DNA of 64,000 nt from Antedon mediterranea (taxonomy: Eukaryota; Echinodermata; Crinoidea; Comatulida; Antedonidae), in assembly GCF_964355755.1 (NCBI RefSeq), contig NC_092671.1, positions 17,209,501-17,273,500 on the forward strand, written 5' to 3'. A model generated the notes under the pieces. The model was not told the DNA's origin, made no database searches, and worked only from the letters and a program-made list of their open reading frames with translations. Made by a program: the position numbers and the translations under genes. Positions 23,701-38,700 of the stretch are shown here, one piece after another. The stretch's first letter is position 1, and every line of letters begins with the position of its first letter.

Positions 23701-26700
23701 GAAAAAATGATCCACTTATTATGCAAAGTGACAATCTTCAATTTGCCAATTATGTGCCAGTTTGAATTCACGCCCACTTCTCAATTTCCTTTAGAGAGTG
23801 TACTATATAAACAATCCTATGCAAAATTTAAAGACATTTATTAACAAGTATATTAACAAAAAAATATATTTCCAGGGGCAGATCCAGGATTTTTCTAATG
23901 AGTATTAGCACTAGCATATACTAATATTATTACTACTAGGTATCAAAAAGTAGTACATAATTTCATTTTTCTGTCAAAGGGGAGGGAGTGGGGGGCATGT
24001 CCCAAACGCAGCTCCCTAAATGAAATATATAATATTATAAATAATATGTCTGAAGTGAGAACTTGGATGAAAATTGCTTTTGTGCAATTAAATGTAGCTT
24101 GCTCTAAATATCTGCACTTATTATGAGTAACATACTGTTAGATTTTCCATCAAATGGCTCTACGTATACAAGTATAAATTTATGTAGACGCCAACAGATG
24201 CTAATATGCTATATTAATATGATACAAAATATGTCATTAACTACACAATCTTAAAAACCGTTCTGCAATCTGATATCATTTCAGTATTACTTTGACAAAA
24301 AATTTATTTTATAATCGTATTAAAACGGTCATATTAAAATTTATGTAAATATAGTTTCTATAGATATTTACTAGCATGCAATGAAATATTTAGTAGAAAA
24401 TATATTTAAATATATATATTCAGGAATTTTATACAATACTACATAGTAGTATATTAGTATTACCTAGATATTTCTTTTAAAAAAGTGATGTTTGAAAGGT
24501 GTTGAATCTTTCATTGAATAACTATTTTAAAAACTGCAATATTTCTCAAATTACTTTTTATACAACATTTTAAAGGCATTGAAATATTTGTACTTTTAAT
24601 TTGCCACTAAAGCTAGTTTTTGCACAAAATCTTCAATAATAAATAATTGAAATTGTACAATGTAATACCATACTCGCTTAAATAACAAGCCTAGCACACT
24701 CCTCTATTTGAGTGCCACTCTGAATTAGTGTTGACCGGGGTCAGCTATTTTTCCAAATTGCCAATCTTTTATACCTCATGCCCTTAAATGTTTCCTAGGC
24801 AATTATTTGAGCGAGTGTGATATGTATTTTAAATTTTTGCACATTTATTAATATGGTAAACATCCATGTTCACATTCAATAACACATTAATGATGAATTT
24901 ATTTTTTAAGTTCAGGTAAGCAGAACATGCGATGGTGAATGGCAATGTTATGGTTTACACAGACGTAGTACAAACTAACCCTCACCATCAATTGATATTT
25001 TTTTCTCTGTTAGGGACTCAGAGTCGACAGAAGGGTTAGGCGGCAGTCAAGCAGAGAGCAATAATGGGGCTGGCAAGAAACGCATCCCCTTTCGCTCTCT
25101 CTCAGCTGCTCTCTTGTATGTGGTTTGTTTCCAATTCTGTTGTATGCATCTGTTTTACCACATCTGTGGATTAACATAACATCTTTTTTTTAAATATTAT
25201 ATATCCCTTCTTCTTTATCAAATGTTTATTACCAATATATTTCTTAATCATACCTATATGTGTACACTACATTATAATTATAAAATATTGGTTTATCAAA
25301 TTCTAATATACATTCCTTATAATCGTAGTATATTATATTAGTTATAAATTATAAAATAGAAATATAATTTTATAATTTATAATGTTAAAGATGTATGTGC
25401 GTGCGTACAATTGAGTTTTGTTCAACCGTACCACCGCACAAGGTCAAACGAGTTTCTATCCAATAGGCATCTTCATATGAAGCCTAAAAAAAGGTTGTAG
25501 TGACTTGTTTTAATACTCTTCTTACATCTACGCCGTTGCAAATATTTTATAATTATATTAAGTACAATTTTACATTTTTTTAAATATATCTTTTTTTGGT
25601 TTCTTAAAAAAATATAGTCCTTTTTATCTTACTTCTTATCGTTCTTATCTATTTAAGAATTGATACTATATTTTGACTATGCACTTGCCTGCAGTGCATA
25701 TATTTTTACTATGCACTTGCCTGAAGTGCATATATTTTGACTATGCACTTGCCTGCAGTGCATATATTTTGACTATGCACTTGCCCGCAGTGCATATATT
25801 TTGACTATGCACTTGCCTGCAGTGCATATATTTTTACTATGCACTTGCCTGAAGTGCATATATTTTGACTATGCACTTGCCTGCAGTGCATATATTTTGA
25901 CTATGCACTTGCCTGCAGTGCATATATTTTGACTGTGCACTTGCCTGCAGTGCATATATTTTGACTATGCACTTGCCTGCAGTGCATATATTTTGACTGT
26001 GCACTTGCCTGAAGTGCATATTCTGTATAGGATAGAAGAGACTTCATTCTTTTAATAATTTATTTTAAGCAGTCCGAAGGGATTATTTACATTGCTTTTT
26101 TATCATATAACATACTTTTATGGCGTTAAGTCTTGGCCTTATCCCATTAATGTTTCGAGTCACTTTGCAATATATCATTGTTATAATCAATATATGTTTT
26201 ACTGTTGTGTTCCATCTTCAATTTATTTGAAAAAAAAAAATACTTGGTTATAGTGGAATCTCCAATCCGTTCTTCTGTATAATTACGCATGTCTACATTT
26301 TATGCATGCTATCTGTTATGATGCATGTCTATATTGATATACTGATATTATATAAGTCTTTTTATATAAGACATATCAAAGGTAAAGGTAATGAAATATA
26401 TTTTTTTTTTGCTATGCTTTTTAAGATTAAAGCTTCTTTTTATCTTGTATTTAAGCAATACAGCTACTTAACAGTTTCAAATATTCAAACATTAATATCC
26501 ATACAAGCTATCTAGTGAGTGATTGAAAATTCACAGCCATGTGAATTTTATATAATGTTTAATAAAAAAAAAAAAGGCAAAAAATACTATCAGAACCGTT
26601 TTTACTAAGTAAGCAAATACCAAAATACTATAATATTTTCATATCCAGATTGGTATAAGTTCTCTTTACATTTCCCATAGTTACCAACCGCCTGACATTG

Positions 26701-29700
26701 TGTGGGACAGCCCCGCATTTCAATGTGATTTTAATAAAAAACACGCATTTTGCACAAACACATGTGATCACACATTTGTCTTGAATTTATCACGTGTCTA
26801 TGCGTGACCAAATTAATTGGTTTATTAAAAGTATACACGAGTATTCATTTATCACATATCAGTCGCAAAAATATGAATATACATTATCGTAGCCGCCATG
26901 TCATCACATTAGGCTACACATGTGCATGTAGCATTCCAGCCAAACCTGACTCTAGTAAAATATAGCAGCACAGAGTGGTGGTATGCGTGCATACATTTTT
27001 TGAACAAACATGATGGAAGAAAATCAACGCAATGGTTCTGCAATTTTAACAGTGTTGTTAAAAAAAAAATTCCTTGATAAACATTCAAAATCAGCCTGGT
27101 GGGTATACGTTGAAATCCAGGTAAGCGGCACTCAGACTACCGACGCCACTGTTGGTTTGTGTAATATACAACAAAAGTCATCCGGAATGGAACCAGGTTC
27201 AGCAAGCACTCTGAAAACAATAAAGTTTGTTACAACACAAAGTGCATCCCTTCATAAAATGGAATTTTCCAACTTGAGTTTGAACGAGGACATCATCATA
27301 AGGAGGAGGAATATTGACTGGTTAAATGAAACAGCTACTTCTTAAGTCAGAACATGTGAAACCCTAAAGAACGGAAAAAGAAATCAAGAAATATGGAAAC
27401 TTTGAACGCCTAAATACTTGCCAACGGACAGATTGTCAAACTGACTAAGAATATTCTATGTTGAATTGACGATGACCTAGATTTATTGCTTTCGATATTA
27501 CATTATTTCATCACAATATTATTGATAATATCTTTATAAGCTATGGATGGATTGATACTCATTCATCGCAATAGTATTGATAACAAGAATATATTGATCT
27601 TAACTAGCTACGGACTGTTACTCGTTCAATCACAAATAGTATTGATAATAAGAATGACAGCCTGGTTCTTGCTTTTCAGATATTACTTTCCATCTCAATA
27701 TTATTGGAAATAAGAATTTATGATAAAAGTGACAAATTCTTGAATTGCATTCAATAATACCTTTTTATCTTGATATTATTATTGATAGAAAATATCATGA
27801 TGAATTTTTTGTCATCAAGTATAACTCCTAAAATTAAGAATAACACAATTATGTTGATAAAAGTGACAGGTTGTGCATGGATTGTTTCTTTATTTCAGAT
27901 AAAGCCGATATTGCGGTATAGAATTACTTTATCACCAACATGAGGATCACCTCTACTAACAAGGTTTCTTTAAACCACTGAAAACGAAAATTTTTTAATT
28001 AAAAAATGAATGATAAGGATGACTGAATACGACAATTTACATTCACTAAATCACCTACGGTATATTTTTTTTTTGTACACTCATTTTTTTTTCTCCAGAA
28101 TATGTAATTAGTTTTCATTTCCGTAAATCATATTTTCCTAAATATTTATTATCAAGGGATGTGTCAAGCGGTGGTAATTGCGACATCATGGTCATGTGAC
28201 CTTTAATGTTCACAGTCAACTGAACAGTTTTTATCAACATTTCATTCAAATGTTTAATAATGATACAACTCACAAAATTCTTCAACTTTTACCTTCTTTA
28301 ATACAGAAGCTCTACAGGACAAACACTTTTTAGTACCGCCAGTGAATAACATATCTACATTAAAACACTTTTCAGTAAGAACTAACTTCGTTAAAATGCT
28401 CCATTTTTTAGTGTGTTACCACAGTTATATATAGGTATGCCAATCTACAAAACACCACTGAAATAAATAGGCACAAATTTAAAAATCACATCTGAAAAAT
28501 AAACAATGTTTTAAAGGAACTTACTGTATACACTAAAATACATTTGCGGTAGGTGAAACAATGACTCAAAAATTTCTTGAATAAAGGTTTTTGTGAAACT
28601 TTTATTGAATCAATTCTACTCAAGTGTGGCTGGCTAAAGATTAGACAAAAGAAAAATATTAGGAATTGAGCTGAGACTGGAAAATGGTTCCAAAACTTGA
28701 AAACTGCTTTGTGAGTTTCTTTGCAAGACAATGGATGCAATATTACAATAATCAACAACTTCAGACAAGTTTTCTAGAAGTTGTTTTACAAGACACAACT
28801 ACCAGACATTGTAGAAACAATCATTAATGAGAGAACAATCTAAATTTCGATTTGTCACATCCTAGCACCATAGGGAGCTCCCAATTTGTGGCAACTGATG
28901 ACCAAACTATGTCATTTTAATTCGTTGTGCACATGCAGAGATATTTGGACGTGTGCCCTAACTCCCCAAAATTTTGATGGGTTCTAGGCTCAGACGTTCA
29001 ACAGACAGACAAAACATCAGTTGACCTGACCTAGGTTGGTTGTGTTATTAGTTGTCGTCTGGATATAGAGTGCACTAAGGCTTTGTTAATGAATCGAGTG
29101 AGGAAGTACATCATGTCCCTGCATGCGCACAATGGATCTAGGTCGAAGCGAAAGATCTGCATTATAGATAATCTCGTAAGCTAATCCACAAACTGACAAT
29201 CAATGCTGTGTATAAATTCGTTTTATGAAATATTTCAATTTACTTTATATTTTTTTTTAATAATAATTTTGTAATTTATATAACGTTTATACTTTTTATT
29301 GGAAATTTTAATAGTATAGTTAGTTAATATTCATTTTTTATCTTATTTGTATTGTATTTGTACTAACGTTTTAAATAAAACCAAAATAAATCGATCAAGA
29401 AAAAACGCATAAAATATCACCATACAATTGTAATAATTTTTTTTCACTGTATTAGGTTTTATGTTTATTTATTCCATATTTGGTCATTTATTCCATATTT
29501 GGTCATTTCATCATTAAACATAGTGTTGAATATTACGACATATAATGGATCGTTCCACCCACTCAGCGGTGTCCAAATTCATATGATATGAAATGATAAT
29601 AAGTGACGAATCCCCGTCTGCAGACTGAATATATTCATACATAGTTATGGCAATATACTATGGTAATAGAAATGCTGCATAATGCATCAACTAATCACTA

Positions 29701-32700
29701 CTTAATAAATAATTCAACTTATATAATTTATATAATTTTAATACCTATAGGTATTTACTTTATGGTATTTGAAAGATGATGGATTTGTCGAGTGACATTT
29801 TTGTAAATAATGATATGAAAAAAGTCAAGCTTATCAGATTCTTGAAAATGATCAAATAGATAGAAACATCAAATTCTCAATATATGTTCCATCTCTTTAT
29901 TTGGAGTAATAACCATGTTTTATTTTTCTTATAGTTATATACTATTAAATAATTCTATAATATTAATATTCAATTATTATATTGACATTATTCAGAATCA
30001 CTGGTTCATAATTTAAAAAAAATGAAACTGAATATGCTAATAAAATAATTTTTTTTAAATTGTGTGTAACATTTTATACAGTACCAGAAGAGTAGTAATT
30101 ATTCTTGGCCATGAATAAAAAAACAATTTTTGTTTGTGTTTTGCGCATACCGAAACTGAATATAGCAGCATGTTATGTTAATTTTTAATATGCTTTAAGC
30201 GTGTGTAAGTGGAATACAATCCACCGCATTTTGATCAAACACGTGAACTATTATGAAGTGTTAATATTATTGTGTCAACTGTACAATCATTCACTTTTCA
30301 TGATAACTTTTACACCGGACACTCCTTATTTTGTAATTCAATCAATTTGATTAATTTACTTTTTTTAATTGTAAGTTTTTGTAGTTTATTATATTATTAA
30401 ATTATATTATTTATATTGTTTTGTTTTCTTGAAATTGTATTGTTATCAAATCTTAAAGTTGGTTTTATATTTGTTTTTAATTATAGTTAAAATTACAATA
30501 AAAAATTGAATAAATATTATAAAATAAAAATATAGATAAATCAACAATGAGATACTAATATTTTATTGTTAATTAACTTAATTAATAATACTGTAAATTA
30601 ATAAATTTTTTGTTTTTTGTCATAAATTCAATATTATTGTGAAAATTCCTTAAATAATGATAGGTATTATTCAAACTTAATTTTCATTAATTTGTGTGAT
30701 CATAATGCATTTCTTAATGATGTTTTATATTTGCTGTCTACAATTGCAGTATCTTATCTTTCAAGAAACACAAAATGAGTACATAGGTTTTATTTCATTT
30801 CATGTAATTATAGATATATTATATATTATTATTATTATTTTAGTGCTGAAAAAAGAGATTAGTATCTTTAATAACCTAAACACAAATTATTTTGGTATTT
30901 ACAAAAAAGTAATGTAATTTACTATCATTAGCTTTTACTGCATGTTTTATTTTATTTTCTCATAAACACTGGTTGATCGATATATACTTAACATGTTAGA
31001 ACTCTTCATATATTACTCGCATCCAGTAGGATTTTATTTTTAGTTTTTAATTTATTTTCTCATAAAATTTAGCTGATCGATAGGAACAAATTTGCTAGCC
31101 ACTTGTTAATAATGAGACATGGAAGTAGTGAATTCCCGATACGCTAATTTATTTCTTTTGATCTGACCTATGACATGCTGCCATAAATAACGTCACAGAT
31201 ATGATCAATCTCTTATCTACTGCAGTATGCATATCTATGGTTTTTTTGCGCAAATCAGGTTACCAAGTGATTGCAAGGTACGTGTGCATATAGATTAGCT
31301 AAATTGTCTAATCAATATTTTTGCTTTTAAATAGAATATGTTTGCTAATATATTATTAGTAATAAGCTAAATTGATAACATTTTGAACAAGCCTGAAAAC
31401 GACAGCGATTTTCATTGCTTTGGGGTTTGTTTACTGTATGTTGTAAAAATTATGCGAATATTGCGTGTAGCATTCATTCCTAAGTAGTAGTTTCACAGAA
31501 TTGAGGAATATAACAAATGACTTGTTTTTACAAAATTTGTTTTTATATAAAGAACATTAAATATCAATTGGTTTAATATTTATTTTAGATTAATAATTTT
31601 TTTTTTTTTTTATAGAATACTGTAGGAAATAATATTAGTTATATCATCATTATCAGTCATATAATTTATGTTATATACAGTAAAAATTAATAGAGAATAA
31701 TGATGATAATAACAAATAGGATTTTTAAACAAAAATAAAATGCTGATTTTAACATCTTATGATCTTAATGCCTAAATTGAATTTTGTTTAAATAAAATAT
31801 ACTTAACGTTTTTTAGTAAAGGTAAAGTATTTATTATCGTCCTCAAGCTTAATTAAAAACTTATGAAATTCGGATTAGGCCCTCCGTGGACCCACGGCAG
31901 CCAGCAGTGCAGCGCCTACCACATCAGCACACTACTACTGTTTACAAATAGTTCTTTAACATGCGCTATATGTACGGCTTTACATCCCATCCAAAGGACA
32001 AGACAATGAGAGTAACGCATCTTGCCCAAGGATACAATCAGTATGGTACAGACGGCTCAAACCCATTCCTATCACATCATATATACAGCACCAGACGCAA
32101 TATTCCAAGACGGTTTTCCATCCAGAATGCAACCTGGCTTAACGTTGCTTAACTTCGGTGTATGGTCGTATAGTACTTTTTAGTCAATTACTAAAATAAA
32201 TAAGAATGGATAGTGTCCCAGTTCTGATGTTACACCAATGATTAATGAGTATAATTAGCAAATCACTAACGAAAGAGATATGCCACTTCTTTTAGCGATC
32301 AATGATGGAATTTAATTTATATTATAAGTAAACAATATTTCTTTTTGGTAACAGCGACTGATATTGACATGTTTTAATTAGCAAGATGAGCAGTTCCTTA
32401 CTTATTTAAAACCTGTATGATGTGATTAATTTTATAACTCATCACCTAGCAAAACTTTGAGTTTACACACAACAACAGCGTTTATGTATGGTGTGTACTC
32501 TGGTGTCTAATAGGTGATGCGAAGTGGTACTACATTCATTCAAAACATGAATCCATACATAACATTTGATTTTAAAGTGAAAAAAAACAAATGTTCTGTA
32601 CACATTTTGTCAGTGGTGTATATATAATAATAATATATAATAAAATAAATATTCAAATAGTTAATTATTATTATTATACGAACATAATATACAAGCAATA

Positions 32701-35700
32701 GTTATTTATTGTAGGTAATAAAGATCTGCTTGAATGCACATCAAATAGTCTATTAAATATGTTTATTCAAAATATTCATATTATATTGGGTTATACCATT
32801 TTCAACATTATTTATACACAATACTCAATAACCAGGACCAACTATAAATTGTAAGTTCGGTGTACATAGTTTACCCGTGTGCACTTTAAAGAGCCCAGTT
32901 CATCATTTGAGATGGTTAAGGGGTGACTGGGTGGACTGGTTCACAAGATAGCCCCTGTATCAGGGGGATTACGATCTATCTGATAGGAAATTAATTTACT
33001 ATTGGTAATCCTTGGACACATGTGCCTAAAAACATAATACATAAAATAAAAGTATAAAAAGTCAGACTTAACTGTTGTTTCTTTGTGTGTGTGTGTCTAT
33101 ATATTCTGCTTGTAATTGTATATTACACATGTGTTGTGTTGTCATTTTAAAAATGTTGTTTCTCCTTGTGTTTTGATGTTTTTATGTGTCATTTTATGTT
33201 CCAGTTGTTGGGTCATCCTGTTTTATGAAGTTGAAAGTGTTTTTTTTTTATTCAATTGATGACTATGAGGTTGGAACTGTAAACTTGAAATTATTGGCCT
33301 TCTCTCTAATAAGAAAACTTAATTTTTTCTAAGAAAGTGACTGCTAAGACATCTGGTTGATGTTCTAATAACCATTGTCATAATTTAAAACCAAAACAAC
33401 ATATGATTCTGCACTATAAACAAACCATGTACTAAGTTAGCTGATTTGTTACAAACTTTGTTAACTTAGCAATTAATATAAATATATCTTCAAGTTAAGT
33501 ATTAGCCTGTTGGATTAAATTCAACAGCTGAATTCTGACGACAGTCATATATTTATAACCAATAAATCTATATTATAAATCATTATTCAAAATACTTTTT
33601 TCTTATTAAAACTTTAGCTTTATTTTAGATTGTGATCATTTATCTTTGACGCATCAGCATGTTATCAGTTCAGATCTTTGCATTCCTTCAATAATTATTC
33701 ACCATATATATAGCTTCATTTTATCTGTATTTAATGTCGATAATATTTTATCGTTTCTGTTTCCTTTTAAATGATACGTTCTCAACTTACAATTTTGCAT
33801 TTCAGATTTGAGAGACCTGATAAGAAGCCGGCCGTCGCTGCCGTGGCACCGAATGTTGGTGGAGTTGCCGGATCCAAGAACGGTTCTTCCGAATTCCCGT
33901 TGGATCCTTTCAGTGGAATGGTAAGCTTATTCTATCTTTTAGATTTTCATTATTTCTGGCTGATTTACAGTTTCTATCTTTGTGTTAAAATGAATACCTT
34001 AACGTACAAATATAATATTTAAATTTGTTTACTATAGTACATTCAATTTCCAGTTAAGTTTAAAAACCGAGTGTACCGTAATATCACATAGACAGATATA
34101 ATTACATATCTTTTCTAGCGATACATTGCACATGCACGAAAGGTAATTGAAATTGATGGTTTTAAGGAGAGAGCTTAATTGATCATTGGACAGTACTGTA
34201 CTGTAATAATTCTTTTGTACCCACTGTCACATTTATTAGTACAATTTCCCTGAAACTAAGACATTTTGCAGGTTTTATTTTCATATAAATAATTAATCTA
34301 TTGTCTGATGGACACAAATGTGTGTATGCTTAATGAGGGGAAAAGTGGTTGTTCTTAATAACAAATTAAAATTTTGAATTGCAAATTATAATATAATAAT
34401 AATATCTTACTGTTTGCTCTTAACTGGTTAGCTGTATATTCTTATTATCATTTTGAACAAATAATTGTAAAATAAAAATAGTCATTGTTCTCTGTACAAT
34501 AAATTCATGTCGTTATACGAGTTATTACATCAAATAAATATGAGAAACAACAGGCGTGAATAAATTTCCACAAAGGTGACCTGTTGACTAATGGCTCATG
34601 AAGTGTATCTAATAATCTAAGTGCAATTGTGTTTTAGATAATACACTAACTAACCCTAAACGTTAAGCATTGCACCATTCATAACATATGGTGTTATCTA
34701 GAAATATTCTCAAAGTTTATTTACTAGATTAATGCTCTTCGTCTCATCAACCAGTAACAGTTTTATCGTTGAAAACATTGCTATGATAACAACAGATTGA
34801 ATCGGCAAGGATTAGATCTGAAATTGAGAGCTTTAGATTGTTCTACTTAGAGTTAAGCTATCACTGGTCTGTTAAAATGTTTGCAAATCTCAAAATCATA
34901 GGTTCAAAATTGCCCTTAATCTTGTCTCAGTAGCCTGCAAATTATATCAAGTTTAGCTCTTAATTTATTATAACAAAACATAAATGGCTAAAAATGAAAA
35001 GCTCAATTTGAATATGATCATATTAAAAACATTAAAAGCAAACAAATTACATTTATTGAAAAATTGTAACTGGGGTTCACAGAACAATTTACGTTATTTC
35101 TACTCGGGACCTAAACAATAAAATGGACAAATACTGGAAAATAACCAATTATTAACCGTGAGAGTAAAATTAACCCTAATTTCTTGGCAGCCGAAACAGG
35201 ACAAATTTTCAATAACCAGTTAAAAGTAGCAGCCCGAAAATAACAGTTAAAAACAGCCAATTATTGGGTGTTAGAATGTCATTTAACCAGTTATCACTGT
35301 GCAACTTTTAGCTGCAACAAAATAACTGTTGTTCAACCTTCAGTCAAATACTGTCGCATCTTGAGAATTTGGCCCTTTGAATACATTACATTTTGGGTAT
35401 TATTCGTCGATGACCATCCACCACAGTTATGTGGTAGCACAACTTTAGCCGCAGAAATATATAGATATAACAATTATAAACGGTTTATTCGGCACAATGA
35501 TGCAGAAACAAACCATAGAAGAAGTCTACCGATGTGATAATGATGATGATAGAGTAAGACTAGTACTGGTAAATAAACTTAAGTTCTGTTTACACTATCA
35601 AACTTTATGTGATGTGTTCAAATATGGTAATGGAATGCCCAAATATGGTACTGATATGACATCATGTCCATATATGGGCACATCACATTTTGTGGTCGCA

Positions 35701-38700
35701 TAAAGTTTGATAGTGTAGACAGAGCTTTAATTAGCTCTCTTGAAAATTACGCAAGATCACAGTGCCAATTTTGGATTAATGAACTCTACTGTACTTGCAA
35801 AACCTTGCAATGTGTTCAGTATTTAAGTGCAAGGTTTTTGAAAAGATCAATGATGGTCAATTTAAATATAAAGCATCAATACTTAAATGCAACGTGTTTC
35901 TAAAAAGATCAATTTTGGTCAATTTAAAAATAAATATGGCATTACCTAAAGGAAAACGTCATTTCATTGATGAGTGATCTAAAGGTTAAAAGTAATTGAT
36001 TTAAAGTGATTTATATGCTTTATTATCTTAGGGTTTCATTATGGTGACATTAACTTTATAGGGATAGAGGCTAAATCAGAAACTACTAACTATGCAGTAT
36101 CCCAATACACAAAGTGACAATAGTATACATTATTTGCTTTTATATAACACCTATATAAATTCCTGTCATTTGATTGGACGAATGTGGGTCACATGGTGTG
36201 CAATAGTACGCACTATTCAACGATCGTTAAATAGTACTTTTTGAAACATTTTTGTGTACGAAAAAAAAACGTCTAGATGTTATATAAAACAAATAATGAA
36301 TGTTTTGTATTCGTGTAATGGTACAAATAATGGCACTTGGTGAATGATGAAAGGTTATATCAACTCGGCTTTGCCTCGTTGATATAACCTTTCATCATTC
36401 ACCTCGTGCCATTATTTGTACCATTGCACTCATAAACATTCATTATTTGTATATTATACAATTTCTATCCTAATGGATGTACAGTAGGAACTACTTTTTG
36501 TAAATTTATGAATTATATATATATATAAACACATTAGGCAATGAACATTAATTCTAAACCGCCCGGTGATATACTGAAATTTAATTAATTAATTTGAAAC
36601 GATAAAGATGAGGAAATCTGTGAGAATGAGCATTATTATATTATATATATTACTACTGGCCTAAAACAGCAAAATACTGACAATTATGTGACTTTTTTGG
36701 GGAAAATCTCTTATTATTTATAATAGGATACCAATTGTTTATTAAGCTTTATGGTTGCAAAACTTCCATACCGGTAAGCCTATTTTTCCTACATGTGTAC
36801 CTAACCCAGCCTCCATGGTACAGTGTTATATAAATCATGCTTAACTCTAAGATAGGCAAACACAAGGCAAAAACTTTTATGGAAATAACTTTTCCTACAG
36901 TATTGGACATCTTCGAAAAATGTTTTCATCTGGTTTGTTAACTATCTGTATATAACTTCTTTACGTTAAACCTTTTATGAATATTTACGTCGTGTACGAC
37001 GTTTGTTTCCAAGAAGTCTTCATGGTACTATTATAATAAAAATTTAAAAAACATTCTTTTAAAAGTTTTGTTTTGTCTGGATATCAAGCATGTGTGTCAT
37101 GTTTAATTCATTACCTGAGAGCTGAGGCTATGCATAATTCAGCACCTCAAGTATTGATATACATTATTCATGTTGTGGATTTAAAAAAACTTGCCTCCTA
37201 TCAATGAAACATAAATAATGACCAGTGGAAGTGTTAATAATATGCTAAAGCGTGTTTTGCTTGTGCCTCTTCTAGATCGGAAGTAAAAGGAGAGAATTAT
37301 TTAAATAATTGATTTGATTGTTTCGTGGCATTTTTCTACAGTTCATTCATGATCATTACTTTGTAGTGTATTAAACACTATACTTTTAGAATAGCGGGAA
37401 TAAAGAGAAAGGGTTTTGAAAAAATTGACATCTCAAAATGTACGTAATTTAAAAAAAAAGATTCCTTTAATGCTCTATTAGGTGTACAGAAGTGAATATT
37501 GTTTTATTCTTAAGCCTGTTTTCCAGTTCAGTTTTTCATGGGCTGGCTGTGCATGGCCCGCCTTCGATTTGTAACACTACACATGTCCCGGCAACGCTTG
37601 ATAGAACCAAGGAAATCAAGAACAAATGCTTATAAAGGTGTAAATTATTAGCAGTTGGGCTTGATCATCATCATCGTTATTCATTGTCAACTTTAATAAT
37701 TTGAAAACTCAACGCAACTCAACGTCAACTAGAAAACAGGCTCTTTTTTTAAAACAATAGTTGCCTGAAGCAGACTGAGAGAAATGGTACAAACATGTCA
37801 TGTGATCTTTCTTCATATTTCCTCCTAAATATACAGTAGAATAGTATTTGGTTATGTTCATTAAATATTTTTATTTTTCAGGTCCAGCGATAATGGGACT
37901 ATACCCAAATACATTATAACATTAAGTAGTATGAAAAATAAAACTGATGGAATTAATGATGCCACAAATGGTCTTTTAGCAAATTTGATTTACTCATTTT
38001 TAGTAGTAGTTTTTAGTTAACTCTATGGCGGGCGGTCGGTCAGTTACACTAACTCAAATTTTAGCACACGACTGCAGTTGCAGTTGCACATAATGTAAAT
38101 TTAAGTAAATCCTTCCAAAATACTGTACAGATCTTTTTCGACGAACTAATAATAAACTTTGATCGAAAATACTTCAAACGAAACATTTGGTAGGTAATGC
38201 GGTACTCAATGCCTCAATATAGTGCATGTGTTGTGTACTGTGTTTTGGTGGTCTGTTAACCTTAGATATACTGTACTCTACAGCCGGGTGAATAACTCAA
38301 TGTAATTTAGTATACAATGATTGCAGTAATCGCCGTGTCTATAAAACAAATCAACAAAACGCCAAATACGCGCCACACACTTTTTTCCGACCGTGTACAT
38401 ACATGCCATGTTTCTTGTTTATTTTTATCATTTATACTGCATACCATTATTATATAAAAAACCTTCATACGCGAGAAAAAAGTTCACAATATTACACTCC
38501 ACTCCGAAGTACTTGAAACTGAAATGGAAAATGGTGTATTTTCGGAGCGTGATGACGTCAGCATTCACACGAGGCGCGAGCTAGACAACGTGACGCTGGT
38601 AGTAGGAGCACATGTGTTTTGAAAATAACTCAGTTTGTGGGTATTTTCCGAAGATTTTAAATCACATTTTCTTTTTAAACTCTTGAATTCATAAATAGTA

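Noticed and set aside
25680-26018. Regular 32-bp repeats resembling a CRISPR array
   Set aside because: Units are head to tail with no unique spacers and lie in a eukaryotic intron. It is a minisatellite.
25837-26019. 60-codon minus-strand ORF across the minisatellite
   Set aside because: It is a translation of the repeat through shifting phases; no start context or homology.
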